Made by a program: the position numbers and the translations under genes | Shown here: piece after piece, positions 45,144-53,422 of the stretch | How the letters are laid out: every line of letters begins with the position of its first letter | Position numbering within the stretch: position 1 is the stretch's first letter | Notes under the pieces: generated by a model | Databases searched by the model: none | What the model was told of the DNA's origin: nothing | What the model saw: the letters and a program-made list of their open reading frames with translations, nothing else | Assembly (NCBI RefSeq): GCF_002551815.1 | Contig: NZ_NVPR01000079.1 | Location: 1-55,758, forward strand | Direction of reading: 5' to 3' | Source of the DNA: Bacillus sp. AFS098217 | Lineage (GTDB): Bacteria; Bacillota; Bacilli; Bacillales; Bacillaceae_G | DNA: 55,758 bases

Positions 45144-46358
45144 ATGGCTACTCTTGGTGAAAAAATTAAAGCACTGCGAAAAGAAAAGCGGCTTACTCAA
45201 ACAGAATTAGCTGGTACAGAGTTAACGAAAAGTATGCTAAGTCAAATCGAAAATGGGAAAGCAACACCTTCCATGAAAACATTACAGTATCTTGCTGGTA
45301 AGCTTGAATGTGAAGCGAGTTTTTTACTAGAGGAAGACAACGAAGAAGTGACAGAGCTTATTCCAAAGATGGAACAAGCTATAAAAAATAATCAATTTGA
45401 AGAAGTGTATCGTACACTATTGCCTATTGTTCAAAAAGAACTACCACCTACTTTAAGTACAGCTCGTTTATATAAACAATTTATAAGCGTTGCATTTAAT
45501 ATGAAAGATTACAATATATATTCCTATATTGAAAAAGCTATTCCGATTTTCCAAAAATATACCTTATATCGTGAAAGTACACAAACCAAATTAATGCTTT
45601 ATTATATATTATTTGTTGAAAAAAAATATGAAGAGTGCTTACAGCTTATCGCATCTATTCGAAAAGAATATGAAACGAAACAATTAGAAATGGATCTTAT
45701 CATGCAAATACAGCTTTTCTTAAATGAAGCTATCGTCTTACTTGCATACGGTGATTATGAAGGGTGTGAAAAAATCATCTTACAAGCGCTTGATTTCTCT
45801 AAAAAAAATCAAGTGTATTATAAAACAGATGAATTTTATCGCATTCTCTCTTATCAAAAAGTAATCATAGCTGATGAAAACAAATACTTACACTATATAA
45901 AAAAATCTGAGCAATTTGCTATTTTCACAGAAGATTCTTTATCCATCGCGATTGTAGATATATTAAAAGCTTATTACTATAACACAATCACACATGAGTA
46001 TACATTAGCCTTGCAGCACCTAGAGTTGTTTAAAGAAAAAATGCAAAACGAGCCAACCTTTGAAGATGACGGCATTTATTATCTTGAAAAAGGAAAAGCT
46101 TTATATGGTCTTAAGCAATATAAAGCGGCGTTAGAAATATTAGAACGAGCAACCATTCCAGATTATATGTTCCATCCATTGGATCAAGCATGGACGATAA
46201 CAGCGGGGGCTTACCGCGCACTTTGCTATATGGAGCTCCAAAATAAACAAAAGGCGCTTCAAGAGGCAACAGAGGCCTTTCATGCTATACAAGAATTTCC
46301 TAATTCAACATTTACTTCGTTTATTAAAGAAACATTACAAATAATACAAAAACTTTAA
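45144..46358 (+). CDS. XRE-HTH / TPR regulator
   Basis: A 404-residue regulator. An N-terminal XRE helix-turn-helix (KIKALRKEKRLTQTELAG, then KSMLSQIENGKATPSMKTLQ) is followed by an all-helical TPR-like array to the end (for example YYLEKGKALYGLKQYKAALE). The architecture fits RRNPP-like or Rgg-like regulators that may sense a peptide, but no small peptide gene of the Phr/NprX type is evident downstream. It probably controls the divergent MFS gene and itself. AAAGGAGC lies before the ATG. Confidence 0.8.
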   Translation: MATLGEKIKALRKEKRLTQTELAGTELTKSMLSQIENGKATPSMKTLQYLAGKLECEASFLLEEDNEEVTELIPKMEQAIKNNQFEEVYRTLLPIVQKELPPTLSTARLYKQFISVAFNMKDYNIYSYIEKAIPIFQKYTLYRESTQTKLMLYYILFVEKKYEECLQLIASIRKEYETKQLEMDLIMQIQLFLNEAIVLLAYGDYEGCEKIILQALDFSKKNQVYYKTDEFYRILSYQKVIIADENKYLHYIKKSEQFAIFTEDSLSIAIVDILKAYYYNTITHEYTLALQHLELFKEKMQNEPTFEDDGIYYLEKGKALYGLKQYKAALEILERATIPDYMFHPLDQAWTITAGAYRALCYMELQNKQKALQEATEAFHAIQEFPNSTFTSFIKETLQIIQKL

Positions 46359-46426
46359 ATTCACTCCAAAATGGTATATTACTCCTCCTTTTTAGCAAAA
46401 ATAATAAAGATGGGAGGAATGTAAGA

Positions 46427-46606
46427 ATGAATGTACAACGTGCAAAAGAAATTTCCGAGTCATCAGAAGAAACTCATGTCAGCTTTCAAGGCATGCCAGT
46501 TATGATTCAACATGTTGATGAAAGCAATGAAACCGCCCGAATATACGATGCTACAAATCCAGATCGTGAATTAACTGTTCCAGTCAATAGCCTAGAAGAA
46601 ATATAA
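46427..46606 (+). CDS. sspH: Small acid-soluble spore protein H family
   Basis: 59 residues: MNVQRAKEISESSEETHVSF, GMPVMIQHVDESNETARIYD, ELTVPVNSLEEI. These are the hallmarks of the SspH family of minor spore proteins, made in the forespore. TGGGAGGA lies before the ATG and a strong terminator follows. It marks the organism as a spore-former. Confidence 0.9.
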   Translation: MNVQRAKEISESSEETHVSFQGMPVMIQHVDESNETARIYDATNPDRELTVPVNSLEEI

Positions 46607-46611
46607 GAAAT

Positions 46612-46643
46612 CCCACTTCAGTTTTATTTGAAGTGGGTTTTTT
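46612..46643 (+). terminator. sspH terminator
   Basis: CCCACTTCA / TGAAGTGGG with an 8-base loop and TTTTTT tail. Confidence 0.9.
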
Positions 46644-46644
46644 C

Positions 46645-47379
46645 TTATTTTTGTTTCGTTTCATATGAAATGAAAGGCCACCAATTTGCCTCTCCAAATA
46701 TTTTGACCATCACCGGCACAAATAGTGTCAACATGACAAAGGCGTAAAGCAGTAAACCACATAATATTCGGTAGTTACCTCTAGCATTGTTAACACACCC
46801 GATGGATATAAAGCCGCGAATGTACCGCTTAAATACAAATTCACCAGCCTTACCCCAAAATTGATTTTCTTTATGCTCTGCCGATGACTTAGAAGGCCAA
46901 AACAACTTATGCCCAAGGACTGCCATAAAGAATGGGACAAACGTGAGGAGAGCAAGTAGTAATATAGTAACGCCAACTGCTACCCCAACTGCTGATTGAT
47001 ATAGATTAAATTTTGGGAAACCAATCGCTGCGAACCCTACAAGAAACATTTGTGAAAATGTCGAAAGAGGAAAATTCAATTGATCTACTAAAAAAGCAAT
47101 AATGGATTGTGTACTAATATAGCTAAGTCCCACTGTAACAAGTGGAATAAAAGCCGCAACAATAGAGCGGAATACAATAATAAGCACGACTAAAATGAAA
47201 ACAACTGTAATCATTTCCGTCTTCTTTAATCCTTGCTCCGCATTTGCTGAAAAATCATTATCAATAAGCCAACTTCCCGTATAATAATGATCTACTTTTA
47301 TATTATCAATTACTTTATATAACTGCTTACTAATTTCTTTTCCCTCACTATTTTTATATGCAATAGTTTCAGTTCTATA
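46645..47379 (-). pseudogene. Degraded MMPL/YdfJ-type transporter
   Basis: A relic of an RND-like MMPL membrane protein (normally 700 or more residues). The open frame includes GSWLIDNDFSANAEQGLKKT upstream of any start codon, then MITVVFILVVLIIVFRSIVA. After FSQMFLV it jumps to GFAAIGFPKFNLYQSAVGVA, so about 50-60 residues are missing. Near its end another frame carries GTFAALYPSGVLTMLEV, showing frameshift before LLLYAFVMLTLFVPVMVKIF and the terminal ANWWPF. The upstream (N-terminal) half is absent; an IS605-type element now abuts it. Confidence 0.75.
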
Positions 47380-47489
47380 TTAACAAAAGAAATACTTCAT
47401 AAATACAAGTTGAATCCCCGCTGCTTTTTGGCAGAGGTATTACTGTCTGCCAATAGTCGAAACAACAAATTTCATCTAAAATCGGCAAG

Positions 47490-47539
47490 GATACTTGGTA
47501 TGGTACAAAATCATAAGATTTTGTACCATACCAAGTATC
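47490..47539. repeat. Perfect 23-bp hairpin upstream of tnpB
   Basis: GATACTTGGTATGGTACAAA followed by ATC, a 4-base ATAA loop, and the exact reverse complement. No T tail follows on the plus strand. Flanking GGCAAGG and CCTTGCC could extend the fold. Confidence 0.85.
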
Positions 47540-47634
47540 TGAAACTTCCACCTTGCCTCCTCCTTTCTCAGTTTAGGTTATTTACTTTCACTAAAAATTT
47601 GTTGTAATTTAGTTAGTGAAAGGCGGTGAAAATA

Positions 47635-48750
47635 ATGTCTACAATTACTGCAAAAATACAAATCTATGTTTCCGATAATCAAACTGAAAGTCTAAAGACA
47701 ACAACTAACGCTTACCGCAAGGCTTGTAATTGGTTATCAAAACACATATTCGAAACAAAAAACCTTAATCAAGTAAACCTCAATAACTTATATTATTCTG
47801 ATTTACGAAATCAATTTGGGTTAAAAAGTCAAATGGCTCAATCTGTGATGAAAACCGTAATCGCTCGTTACAAGTCGGCTAAATCAAATGGCCATGAATG
47901 GTCTTTGATTAAATTCAAACTTGCAGAATATGATTTAGTCTGGAATCGAGATTACTCACTAACCCAAAACCAATTTAGTGTAAACACACTTGACGGTCGC
48001 CTAAAACTAAATTTTGAGCGTAAGGCTATGAAGAAATACTTTGATGGCACTTGGAAACTTGGTACTGCCAAATTAGTGCATAATTACAAGAAGTGATTCT
48101 TACACATCCCGATGACAAAAGAGTACCAAGAATTAGATTTCGCAAATGTAAGCAATATCGTTGGTGTTGATTTAGGAATCAACTTTCTTGCTACCACTTA
48201 TGATAGTCAAGGGGAAACTACTTTCTATAACGGAAATGTTGTTAAGCATAAGCGTGGTAAATTTAAAGCTACTCGTAAACAATTGCAAACGCGACAAACA
48301 CCATCTTCTCGCAAGAAATTAAAACAAATTGGTTCAAGAGAAAACCGTTATGTAACTGATGTAAACCATCAAATTACAAAGGCACTCGTTGATAAATACC
48401 CTAGAGGTACTATGTTTGTTTTAGAAGACTTAAAAGGTGTTCGTTCTTCAACAGAAAAAGTACGAGTGAAAAACCGATATGTTTCTGTTTCTTGGGCTTT
48501 CTATCAATTCCGTCAAATGCTTGAATATAAAGCTGAAATGAATGGTCAAAAAGTAATTACAGTAGACCCAAAATATACCTCTCAAACTTGCCCAAAGTGC
48601 GGTCATATCGAGAAAGCTAATCGAAATAAAAAACTACACAGCTTTAAATGTAAAAACTGCCAATACCAATCAAATGATGACCGTATTGGTACAATGAACC
48701 TACACCGTAAAGGAATTGAACATATTGGTGTAGTTACCACAAGGGTATAA
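47635..48750 (+). pseudogene. tnpB: TnpB RNA-guided nuclease interrupted by one TGA
   Basis: Two consecutive open frames in the same phase (47635-48096 and on to 48750) encode one TnpB of about 371 residues split by a single TGA at 48094-48096. The context is VHNYKK-stop-FLHIPMTK, where relatives commonly have tryptophan, so TGG to TGA is the simplest explanation. All RuvC residues remain: D in GVDLGINFLA, E in VLEDLKGVR, D in NDDRIGTMNL. The zinc ribbon CPKCG ... CKNC is intact too. ATG 47635 follows AAAGGCGG. Either a recent pseudogene or a readthrough product. Confidence 0.75.
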
Positions 48751-48943
48751 CCCTTATGGTAGGGGCGAAGTCAACCGTCCTTATGTTCCACCACACTAAG
48801 GTAGGAGAGCATTGCTCGTTCGCACTACTGGATAGGAACAAGCGTAGTTGTTCTCTACGAGGGTAGGGGCACTGTCAAACTCCGACAGACGCAAGCCCCC
48901 ACTTCAAACAGACCGCAAGGTCGTTAAGTGGTGGGTAGTTGAC
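48751..48943 (+). ncRNA. Putative omega RNA / right-end scaffold of TnpB
   Basis: The GC-richer region between the tnpB stop and the right end contains several stems (CGTAGTTG ... CTACG; ACTGTCAAACTCCGACAG; AGACCGCAAGGTCG). In this family the transcript of this end forms the guide scaffold and the guide begins just past the element, here GATAAAATACAGTTC. Confidence 0.5.
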
Positions 48944-48981
48944 GATAAAATACAGTTCATATATATTGGAAGGGATATATT

Positions 48982-49317
48982 ATGGATACGAAAAGACAAA
49001 GCAACGACACTTATTACGCAGTCATATTCACTTCTAAACTTTCAAAAGACACCACTGATTATAATGATGTTGCCGAAGAAATGGAGAAGCTTGCTAGAAA
49101 ACAACCAGGGTTTATAGACGTGGAAAGTGTAAGAGATACATCAGGATTAGGCATTACTATTTCCTATTGGGAATCACTAGAAGCCATTCAGCATTGGAGA
49201 GACAACATAGTACATACTGCAGCAAGAAAAAGAGGCCGTGAGCAATGGTATGAAAGTTTTCATATGAAAATATGTGTTGTAGAAAAAGAATATGATTTTC
49301 AAAGGGAAGGTTTATAA
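48982..49317 (+). CDS. ABM-domain monooxygenase-like protein
   Basis: A 111-residue ferredoxin-like-fold protein of the antibiotic biosynthesis monooxygenase (ABM/YqjZ-like) type: YYAVIFTSKLS, EEMEKLARKQPGFIDVESVR, GITISYWESLEAIQHWRDN. The function is often unknown; some members are haem-degrading or quinone-forming. AAGGGATATATT precedes the ATG. Its stop abuts the broken dienelactone hydrolase gene (3 bases). Confidence 0.8.
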   Translation: MDTKRQSNDTYYAVIFTSKLSKDTTDYNDVAEEMEKLARKQPGFIDVESVRDTSGLGITISYWESLEAIQHWRDNIVHTAARKRGREQWYESFHMKICVVEKEYDFQREGL

Positions 49318-49320
49318 TCG

Positions 49321-49925
49321 ATGCAAAATACAATAGCTCTTATTATTGTTCACGAAATATACGGCGTAAATAATCATATGCAGGATGTAATATCAAGGTT
49401 TTCTTCACCACAAATAGATGTCTTCTGTCCGAATTTTTTACAGCTAGATCCTCCTTTTCATTATGATGAGGAAAAAAAGCCTATTCTCATTTTATACAAA
49501 ACGTTGGCTTCCATTATGGAAAAGAACAAGTTGAAGAAATGGTTACAAAACTTTCAAAAGACTATGAATACATAGGACTCATCGGGTTTAGTATCGGTGC
49601 AACAATCGCGTGGCTATGCAGTGACAATCCAAAGGTTCATTTTGTTATTGGCTGCTATGGCTCCCGCATACGAGATTATTTACAGGTTAAACCTACGTGT
49701 CCTACTCTTCTTATTTTCCCAGGAACGGAGGCAAGCTTCTCGGTATCTTCCCTTATCACAGTACTACAAAAACAGAACAATCCACTACTACAAATTGAGC
49801 AACTTCCCGGTGAACATGGATTTTTAAACTCTTATACTACAAAATATAACGCACCATCTACAAAACAAGCGTATAATAAAATAGACTCATTTCTTCTAGA
49901 AAATCTTCCTAAAAACATGTATTAG
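49321..49925 (+). pseudogene. Frameshifted dienelactone hydrolase-like gene
   Basis: The first frame encodes the N-terminal strand and loop (ALIIVHEIYGVNNHMQ, VFCPNFLQLDPPFHYDEEKK). After a run of seven A (49472-49478) the natural continuation is in the next frame: AYSHFIQNVGFHYGKEQVEE, then IGLIGFSIGATIAW (nucleophile elbow) and QLPGEHGFLN (catalytic histidine). Restoring one A would rejoin them into a hydrolase of about 200 residues. So this is a slipped-strand frameshift: pseudogene, phase-variable gene or sequencing error. Confidence 0.8.
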
Positions 49926-49937
49926 AGGAGTTTTTAT

Positions 49938-50297
49938 ATGTCATTTACACTACTCTTACTTGCTTTCGTTATTCTAGTTGTTATCATAGCGTTTACTTTC
50001 ATTTTTATAACCATAAAAAAAGGAAAGTATCTACATCGTCCTTATCGACATTCTTTTATCGTTATTTCATTGTTTCTTGGGCATTGGATTTTAGTGTTAA
50101 CTGGCTTTTACACCATACTCCCTGACTATATTAGTGACTTTATTTTCCTACCAATTTGGTATTTTCTTTGTATTTTAGGGTTTATGGTTTGTTTCAGGGA
50201 ATGGAAAAATAACCGGATCATTTCTATATCTTTCGGAGCTTTTTCTTTCATTAGCTTACTCTTTGGAGTGCTATTGCAAATAATTTCTAACATGTAA
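49938..50297 (+). CDS. Small multi-pass membrane protein
   Basis: 119 residues with four hydrophobic segments (LLLLAFVILVVIIAFTFIFI; FIVISLFLGHWILVLTGFYT; FIFLPIWYFLCILGFMVCF; ISFGAFSFISLLFGVLLQII). No family recognised. AGAGGAG precedes the ATG, 12 bases after the hydrolase frame, so probably cotranscribed with it. Confidence 0.6.
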   Translation: MSFTLLLLAFVILVVIIAFTFIFITIKKGKYLHRPYRHSFIVISLFLGHWILVLTGFYTILPDYISDFIFLPIWYFLCILGFMVCFREWKNNRIISISFGAFSFISLLFGVLLQIISNM

Positions 50298-50304
50298 GTG
50301 TTTA

Positions 50305-50335
50305 AAGGAGCTATTTCAAAGTAGCTCCTTTTTTC
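50305..50335. terminator. Convergent-gene terminator
   Basis: AAGGAGCTA / TAGCTCCTT with an 8-base loop and TTTTT on the plus strand. Confidence 0.8.
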
Positions 50336-50347
50336 ATTTGTATATAT

Positions 50348-50743
50348 TCAAAAATTTCTACGTTCCATCCAAATCGGAATGAACAGATACAATGCATACG
50401 CAAAAACCATCCATATTGTGAAAGAGATTATTTGCTGTGATGAAAGCTGTGGAAAGATACTTGAGGAGTAATACAAGATGAATGCATCTAAAAATAAACC
50501 GATTCCAGTGCCGAATATTCCTAGTTTTATAACTGCATAGCGGGAAGAATCTATTTTTTGGTACAGCCACATGACAAGATACAATGCGACTGCCGTACCG
50601 ATTTCAAGAAAAACAAGAATTTTGAGAAATGAATGTGATGTAATTTCTACTAGCACAACCGAACCAAATAAAAAGAAAAATGTTGCGGCTGCAAACCAAA
50701 TACCGACAGAAAATAAAATGGTAATCCACAATTTACTGTTCAT
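50348..50743 (-). CDS. DUF5367-like membrane protein
   Basis: 131 residues with four membrane helices (LWITILFSVGIWFAAATFFF; ILVFLEIGTAVALYLVMWLY; YAVIKLGIFGTGIGLFLDAF; SFTIWMVFAYALYLFIPIWM). It resembles DUF5367 proteins. It overlaps the end of the TetR remnant by 11 bases, the usual regulator-target pairing, now with a broken regulator. Confidence 0.65.
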   Translation of the reverse strand: MNSKLWITILFSVGIWFAAATFFFLFGSVVLVEITSHSFLKILVFLEIGTAVALYLVMWLYQKIDSSRYAVIKLGIFGTGIGLFLDAFILYYSSSIFPQLSSQQIISFTIWMVFAYALYLFIPIWMERRNF

Positions 50744-51155
50744 CCTTTTGCTCTCCCTCTTGTAAGAATACTAACTTTTGCACCAGTACTCGTAATCCAT
50801 CATATGCTTCTTCTGTAGAAAACACTGGATTACATAATGCTTGCAGCGCTAATCCATCTATTAACGCATTACACATGATAGCCCAAGTTTCAGGTGAGAT
50901 TCCTTCAACGGGTGATTCTTCCCATACTTCTTGTAATTTTTTATTTTCATAGTTTAGCAATTCACCAATCTTCTCTTTTATTGATTCATTATTCAATCCG
51001 CTTGCCACTAATTGAAAAAACAAATGATGATACATCGAATCTTTTGTACATCTACTTTTTGCTGACTGTAAAGCTTTTTCAACATGAAACTCTTTACCCA
51101 TCTGCTCCCATGATGACTTACAAAATGAATAAAATTTATTATCATCCCTTTAAAT
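50733..51155 (-). pseudogene. TetR-family regulator lacking its HTH domain
   Basis: The 122-codon frame from an ATG at 51101 covers only the ligand-binding domain of a TetR protein (EKALQSAKSRCTKDSMYHHL; SPETWAIMCNALIDGLALQA). The frame is open further upstream (KFYSFCKSSWEQ), which corresponds to the helix after the HTH, but the DNA-binding part (about 45 residues) is missing. So this is a 5'-deleted relic; without a HTH it cannot act as a normal repressor. Confidence 0.7.
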
Positions 51156-51590
51156 ATTTTAACATATATTACCTATCCCTTTTGAAATTTTCTAACAATA
51201 TAAATAACAACCGAAATTGCACTCGAATATACCCAGTGACAATAACTATTGTCATCCTGTTAATCTATATGCTATTTTAATTGTTAATTTACTAAAAAAA
51301 GAGTGATAAACCCTCATATAACAACAAAAAATCGAATATAAAACCTTTGCGATCTCATATGCTATTTCTATTGTTTCTTTACGTTATCTGAACTACTTAC
51401 TATAAAAGAGCTGGCTTTTACATCGTTTACAAAAGTAGTATTTGCTACAAAAATATTCATAAATTCAGCTTTCGAGATTTAAGTTAATATGCATAATTGC
51501 ATATTTTATCTTTATATTAATATATTGTAATTAACATTTTAACCCTGTAAAATATAGGATGTTAAAATAATTAATATAGGAGATGTAAAT
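51156..51590. other. Gene-free AT-rich stretch
   Basis: About 430 bases; two loosely similar 26-base segments (ATATGCTATTTTAATTG at 51267 and ATATGCTATTTCTATTG at 51357). Otherwise nothing recognised beyond the promoter region of the secreted-protein gene. Confidence 0.4.
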
Positions 51591-52073
51591 ATGAAAAAGC
51601 TATTTAGTTTACTAGCAATGGTATTTGCCATTGCGCTAACAGCTCTACCAACAAGTTCTCACGCTGCACCAGCACCGCCACTAGAATTTGTACGTATCCA
51701 AGCAATTGGTGAGGACCCGAATAACCTTAAGGCAGTTGACATAAATAAAGAAAGTATTAATATGCCTAGGCCACAAGGTGACAAAATGTATGTACAGGTA
51801 CTTATAAAAGGAACACAATATTCTAGCTACGCAAAGATTATTAGTGGTGGTTTTGACTATATGGAAAATTCCTACAGAGAAGAAGATCGTATGAAAGTAT
51901 ATAAAGATATCTACTTGATGGAGTATGGTTCTACAGTAGGACATCTTATAACTTATGAAATACCTGTTGGTAACTTTGCTTATGGAGGGATGCAAGAGGT
52001 AATTTTTAAAGCTAAAGATATCAGAAACACTTCGATTGAGAAATCCCATAAAATTATTGCATGGGTAAAATAA
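51591..52073 (+). CDS. Secreted protein, possibly YolA/DUF4879-like
   Basis: 160 residues with a clear Sec signal peptide (MKKLFSLLAMVFAIALTALP, cleavage after SHA-A). The mature part begins APAPPLEFVRIQAIGEDPNN and is rich in beta-strand patterns (KMYVQVLIKGTQYSS, GHLITYEIPVGNFAYGGMQE). It resembles YolA-type DUF4879 proteins, with low certainty. ATAGGAGATG precedes the ATG; a terminator follows. Confidence 0.6.
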   Translation: MKKLFSLLAMVFAIALTALPTSSHAAPAPPLEFVRIQAIGEDPNNLKAVDINKESINMPRPQGDKMYVQVLIKGTQYSSYAKIISGGFDYMENSYREEDRMKVYKDIYLMEYGSTVGHLITYEIPVGNFAYGGMQEVIFKAKDIRNTSIEKSHKIIAWVK

Positions 52074-52084
52074 CTTTTTATTTT

Positions 52085-52117
52085 AAGAAGCTAACTTTTA
52101 AGCTAGCTTCTTTTTTA
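52085..52117 (+). terminator. Terminator of the secreted-protein gene
   Basis: AAGAAGCTA / TAGCTTCTT, 10-base loop, TTTTT tail. Confidence 0.85.
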
Positions 52118-52186
52118 TTTTACTTCACATACATAGAGTTCGTTTGCTGTTACATAGTATACTTCCCCTTGGTGATTTATTTACAC

Positions 52187-52790
52187 TTATTTAATATACT
52201 CATAATACCAATTATTCCCATTTAACCATACCGTGAAGTTATCCATTTCTGGATTCTTCATTTTTTCAGTTAAGAGGTAAGGTGCCGTTCCTGCTCCTTC
52301 GAAAATAATTGAACTCTTAATACCTCTGCTGCATAAAACTTCAGACACTTCTTTGATTGCATTGAATCCTAAACCGCCTGTTTTAATCTTTCTTCTTCCG
52401 TCTTCATTTGCGACTAAATTCCCTCCTCCACTTTCTATTGATTTCCCAGTAATTGCTTCTACAATACCTGCTGCAACTGCATCGAAGTTATCCATTAGCT
52501 TTTTCATATCGGATGGATTATCGATGAAACAAATCTCAATAAGAATTGCTTCTGCTTTTGTAGAGCTGATATAACCAATTGATTTTCCGTCCTTAGGACC
52601 ACGATCCATAATCCCTAATACACTAGCAATCTTTGCAGAAACTTTTGCTGCTAACCCTTGATTATTGTAATGAAGAACCTCCGTGCCTACCGCATTACTG
52701 TTTGCCGCATTTAAGTGAATCGATACAGATAAACCATTCGAACCGATTACGCGGTTGGTATTGCTTGCAGCATTGACTGCAGCTGTACTT
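52187..52790 (-). pseudogene. 5'-truncated phage N-acetylmuramoyl-L-alanine amidase
   Basis: The open frame reads from about 52785 (AVNAASNTNRVIGSNGLSVS, IHLNAANSNAVGTEVLHY) to the stop at 52187. It covers the second half of an Amidase_3 catalytic domain (EAILIEICFIDNPSDMKKLM) and a C-terminal cell-wall binding domain like Bacillus endolysins (RRKIKTGGLGFNAIKEVSEV; GNNWYYEYIK). The first part of the amidase, with its zinc histidine, is missing and replaced out of frame by another phage gene start. Confidence 0.75.
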
Positions 52791-52827
52791 CAAGTTTCGC
52801 AATACGTTCGTACTCCTTCTGATCCAC
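52747..52827 (-). pseudogene. N-terminal stub of a phage holin/XhlA-like gene
   Basis: A GTG at 52827 with AAAGGAG 8 bases upstream begins VDQKEYERIAKLEVQLQSML, as in small coiled-coil phage lysis proteins (XhlA-like). It runs into the amidase sequence in the wrong frame and stops after 26 codons. It shows a deletion that fused two genes of a phage lysis module. Confidence 0.5.
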
Positions 52828-52849
52828 CGCCATCACTCCTTTGAGCAAA

Positions 52850-52890
52850 ATAAAAAAGGAAGAAAAGCCTACAATTAGCTTTTCTTCCTT
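52850..52890 (-). terminator. Terminator of the DUF3951-like gene
   Basis: AAGGAAGAAAAGC / GCTTTTCTTCCTT, 13-bp perfect stem; the minus strand continues TTTTATTTTG. It contains the stop codon of the small gene. Confidence 0.85.
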
Positions 52891-53048
52891 CTATTTTTAC
52901 CTTTATGGGACTGCATAGTTACAGAGTCACAAGGTGTGTAATATATTTGGGGAGTTGCTTTGTTAACAAGCATTGTAAAAGTGATCAAACCGATGAGAAA
53001 GAAAATAAACACTGTAAATAAAATAACACCTATCGTTAAAAGAATCAT
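52875..53048 (-). CDS. DUF3951-like small membrane protein (57 aa)
   Basis: Short gene: MILLTIGVILFTVFIFFLIG then LITFTMLVNKATPQIYYTPC, ending in a basic tail (KGKNRRKKS). One to two membrane helices. It resembles DUF3951 proteins common in the B. cereus group. AGGGGTGG precedes the ATG. Function unknown. Confidence 0.65.
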   Translation of the reverse strand: MILLTIGVILFTVFIFFLIGLITFTMLVNKATPQIYYTPCDSVTMQSHKGKNRRKKS

Positions 53049-53110
53049 AACACCACCCCTATTATATTCGTGATATTACACTTTTCGATATAATATATGG
53101 TGAATCCTTG

Positions 53111-53422
53111 TTATAAGAACAATCGTAACAAAATAATCACAATCACTCCCGTTAATACTGTTCCTAGTAAACTACGTGTATAGATGGCCACAAGGAATGT
53201 TGGAATTGCCGCAATGACATAATCCCATTGCATCGTTTCGTGCATAAATAGGGCTTGTGCAAGAAGGGCCGCGAGTATCGCAATTGGTATATAGCTTAAC
53301 CACTTTAATCCCCAATCTGGAATTTGTATTTTACTAAACACAACGAGAGGTACTACGCGTGGTATGAAAGTGACAACACCTGCCCCAATTAAAAGTAGCA
53401 ATACATCTAATCTTACGTCCAT
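53111..53422 (-). CDS. azlD: AzlD-family branched-chain amino acid export subunit
   Basis: 103 residues with three to four hydrophobic helices, starting MDVRLDVLLLLIGAGVVTFI followed by PRVVPLVVFSKIQIPDW, the AzlD/YgaH signature region. With AzlC it forms an exporter of branched-chain amino acids or analogues. It overlaps azlC by 10 bases. Confidence 0.85.
   Translation of the reverse strand: MDVRLDVLLLLIGAGVVTFIPRVVPLVVFSKIQIPDWGLKWLSYIPIAILAALLAQALFMHETMQWDYVIAAIPTFLVAIYTRSLLGTVLTGVIVIILLRLFL

Larger units (their letters stand above)
47411..48943 (+). mobile_element. IS605-family tnpB-only element
   Basis: A TnpB gene with structured ends and no tnpA. Left end near 47411 has a subterminal stem TTGGCAG/CTGCCAA; right end near 48943 has nested stems (CCCCCACTT ... 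AAGTGGTGGG, with AGACCGCAAGGTCG inside) ending GTAGTTGAC, as in right ends of this family. Boundaries are approximate. Without tnpA it would need one in trans. Confidence 0.7.
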
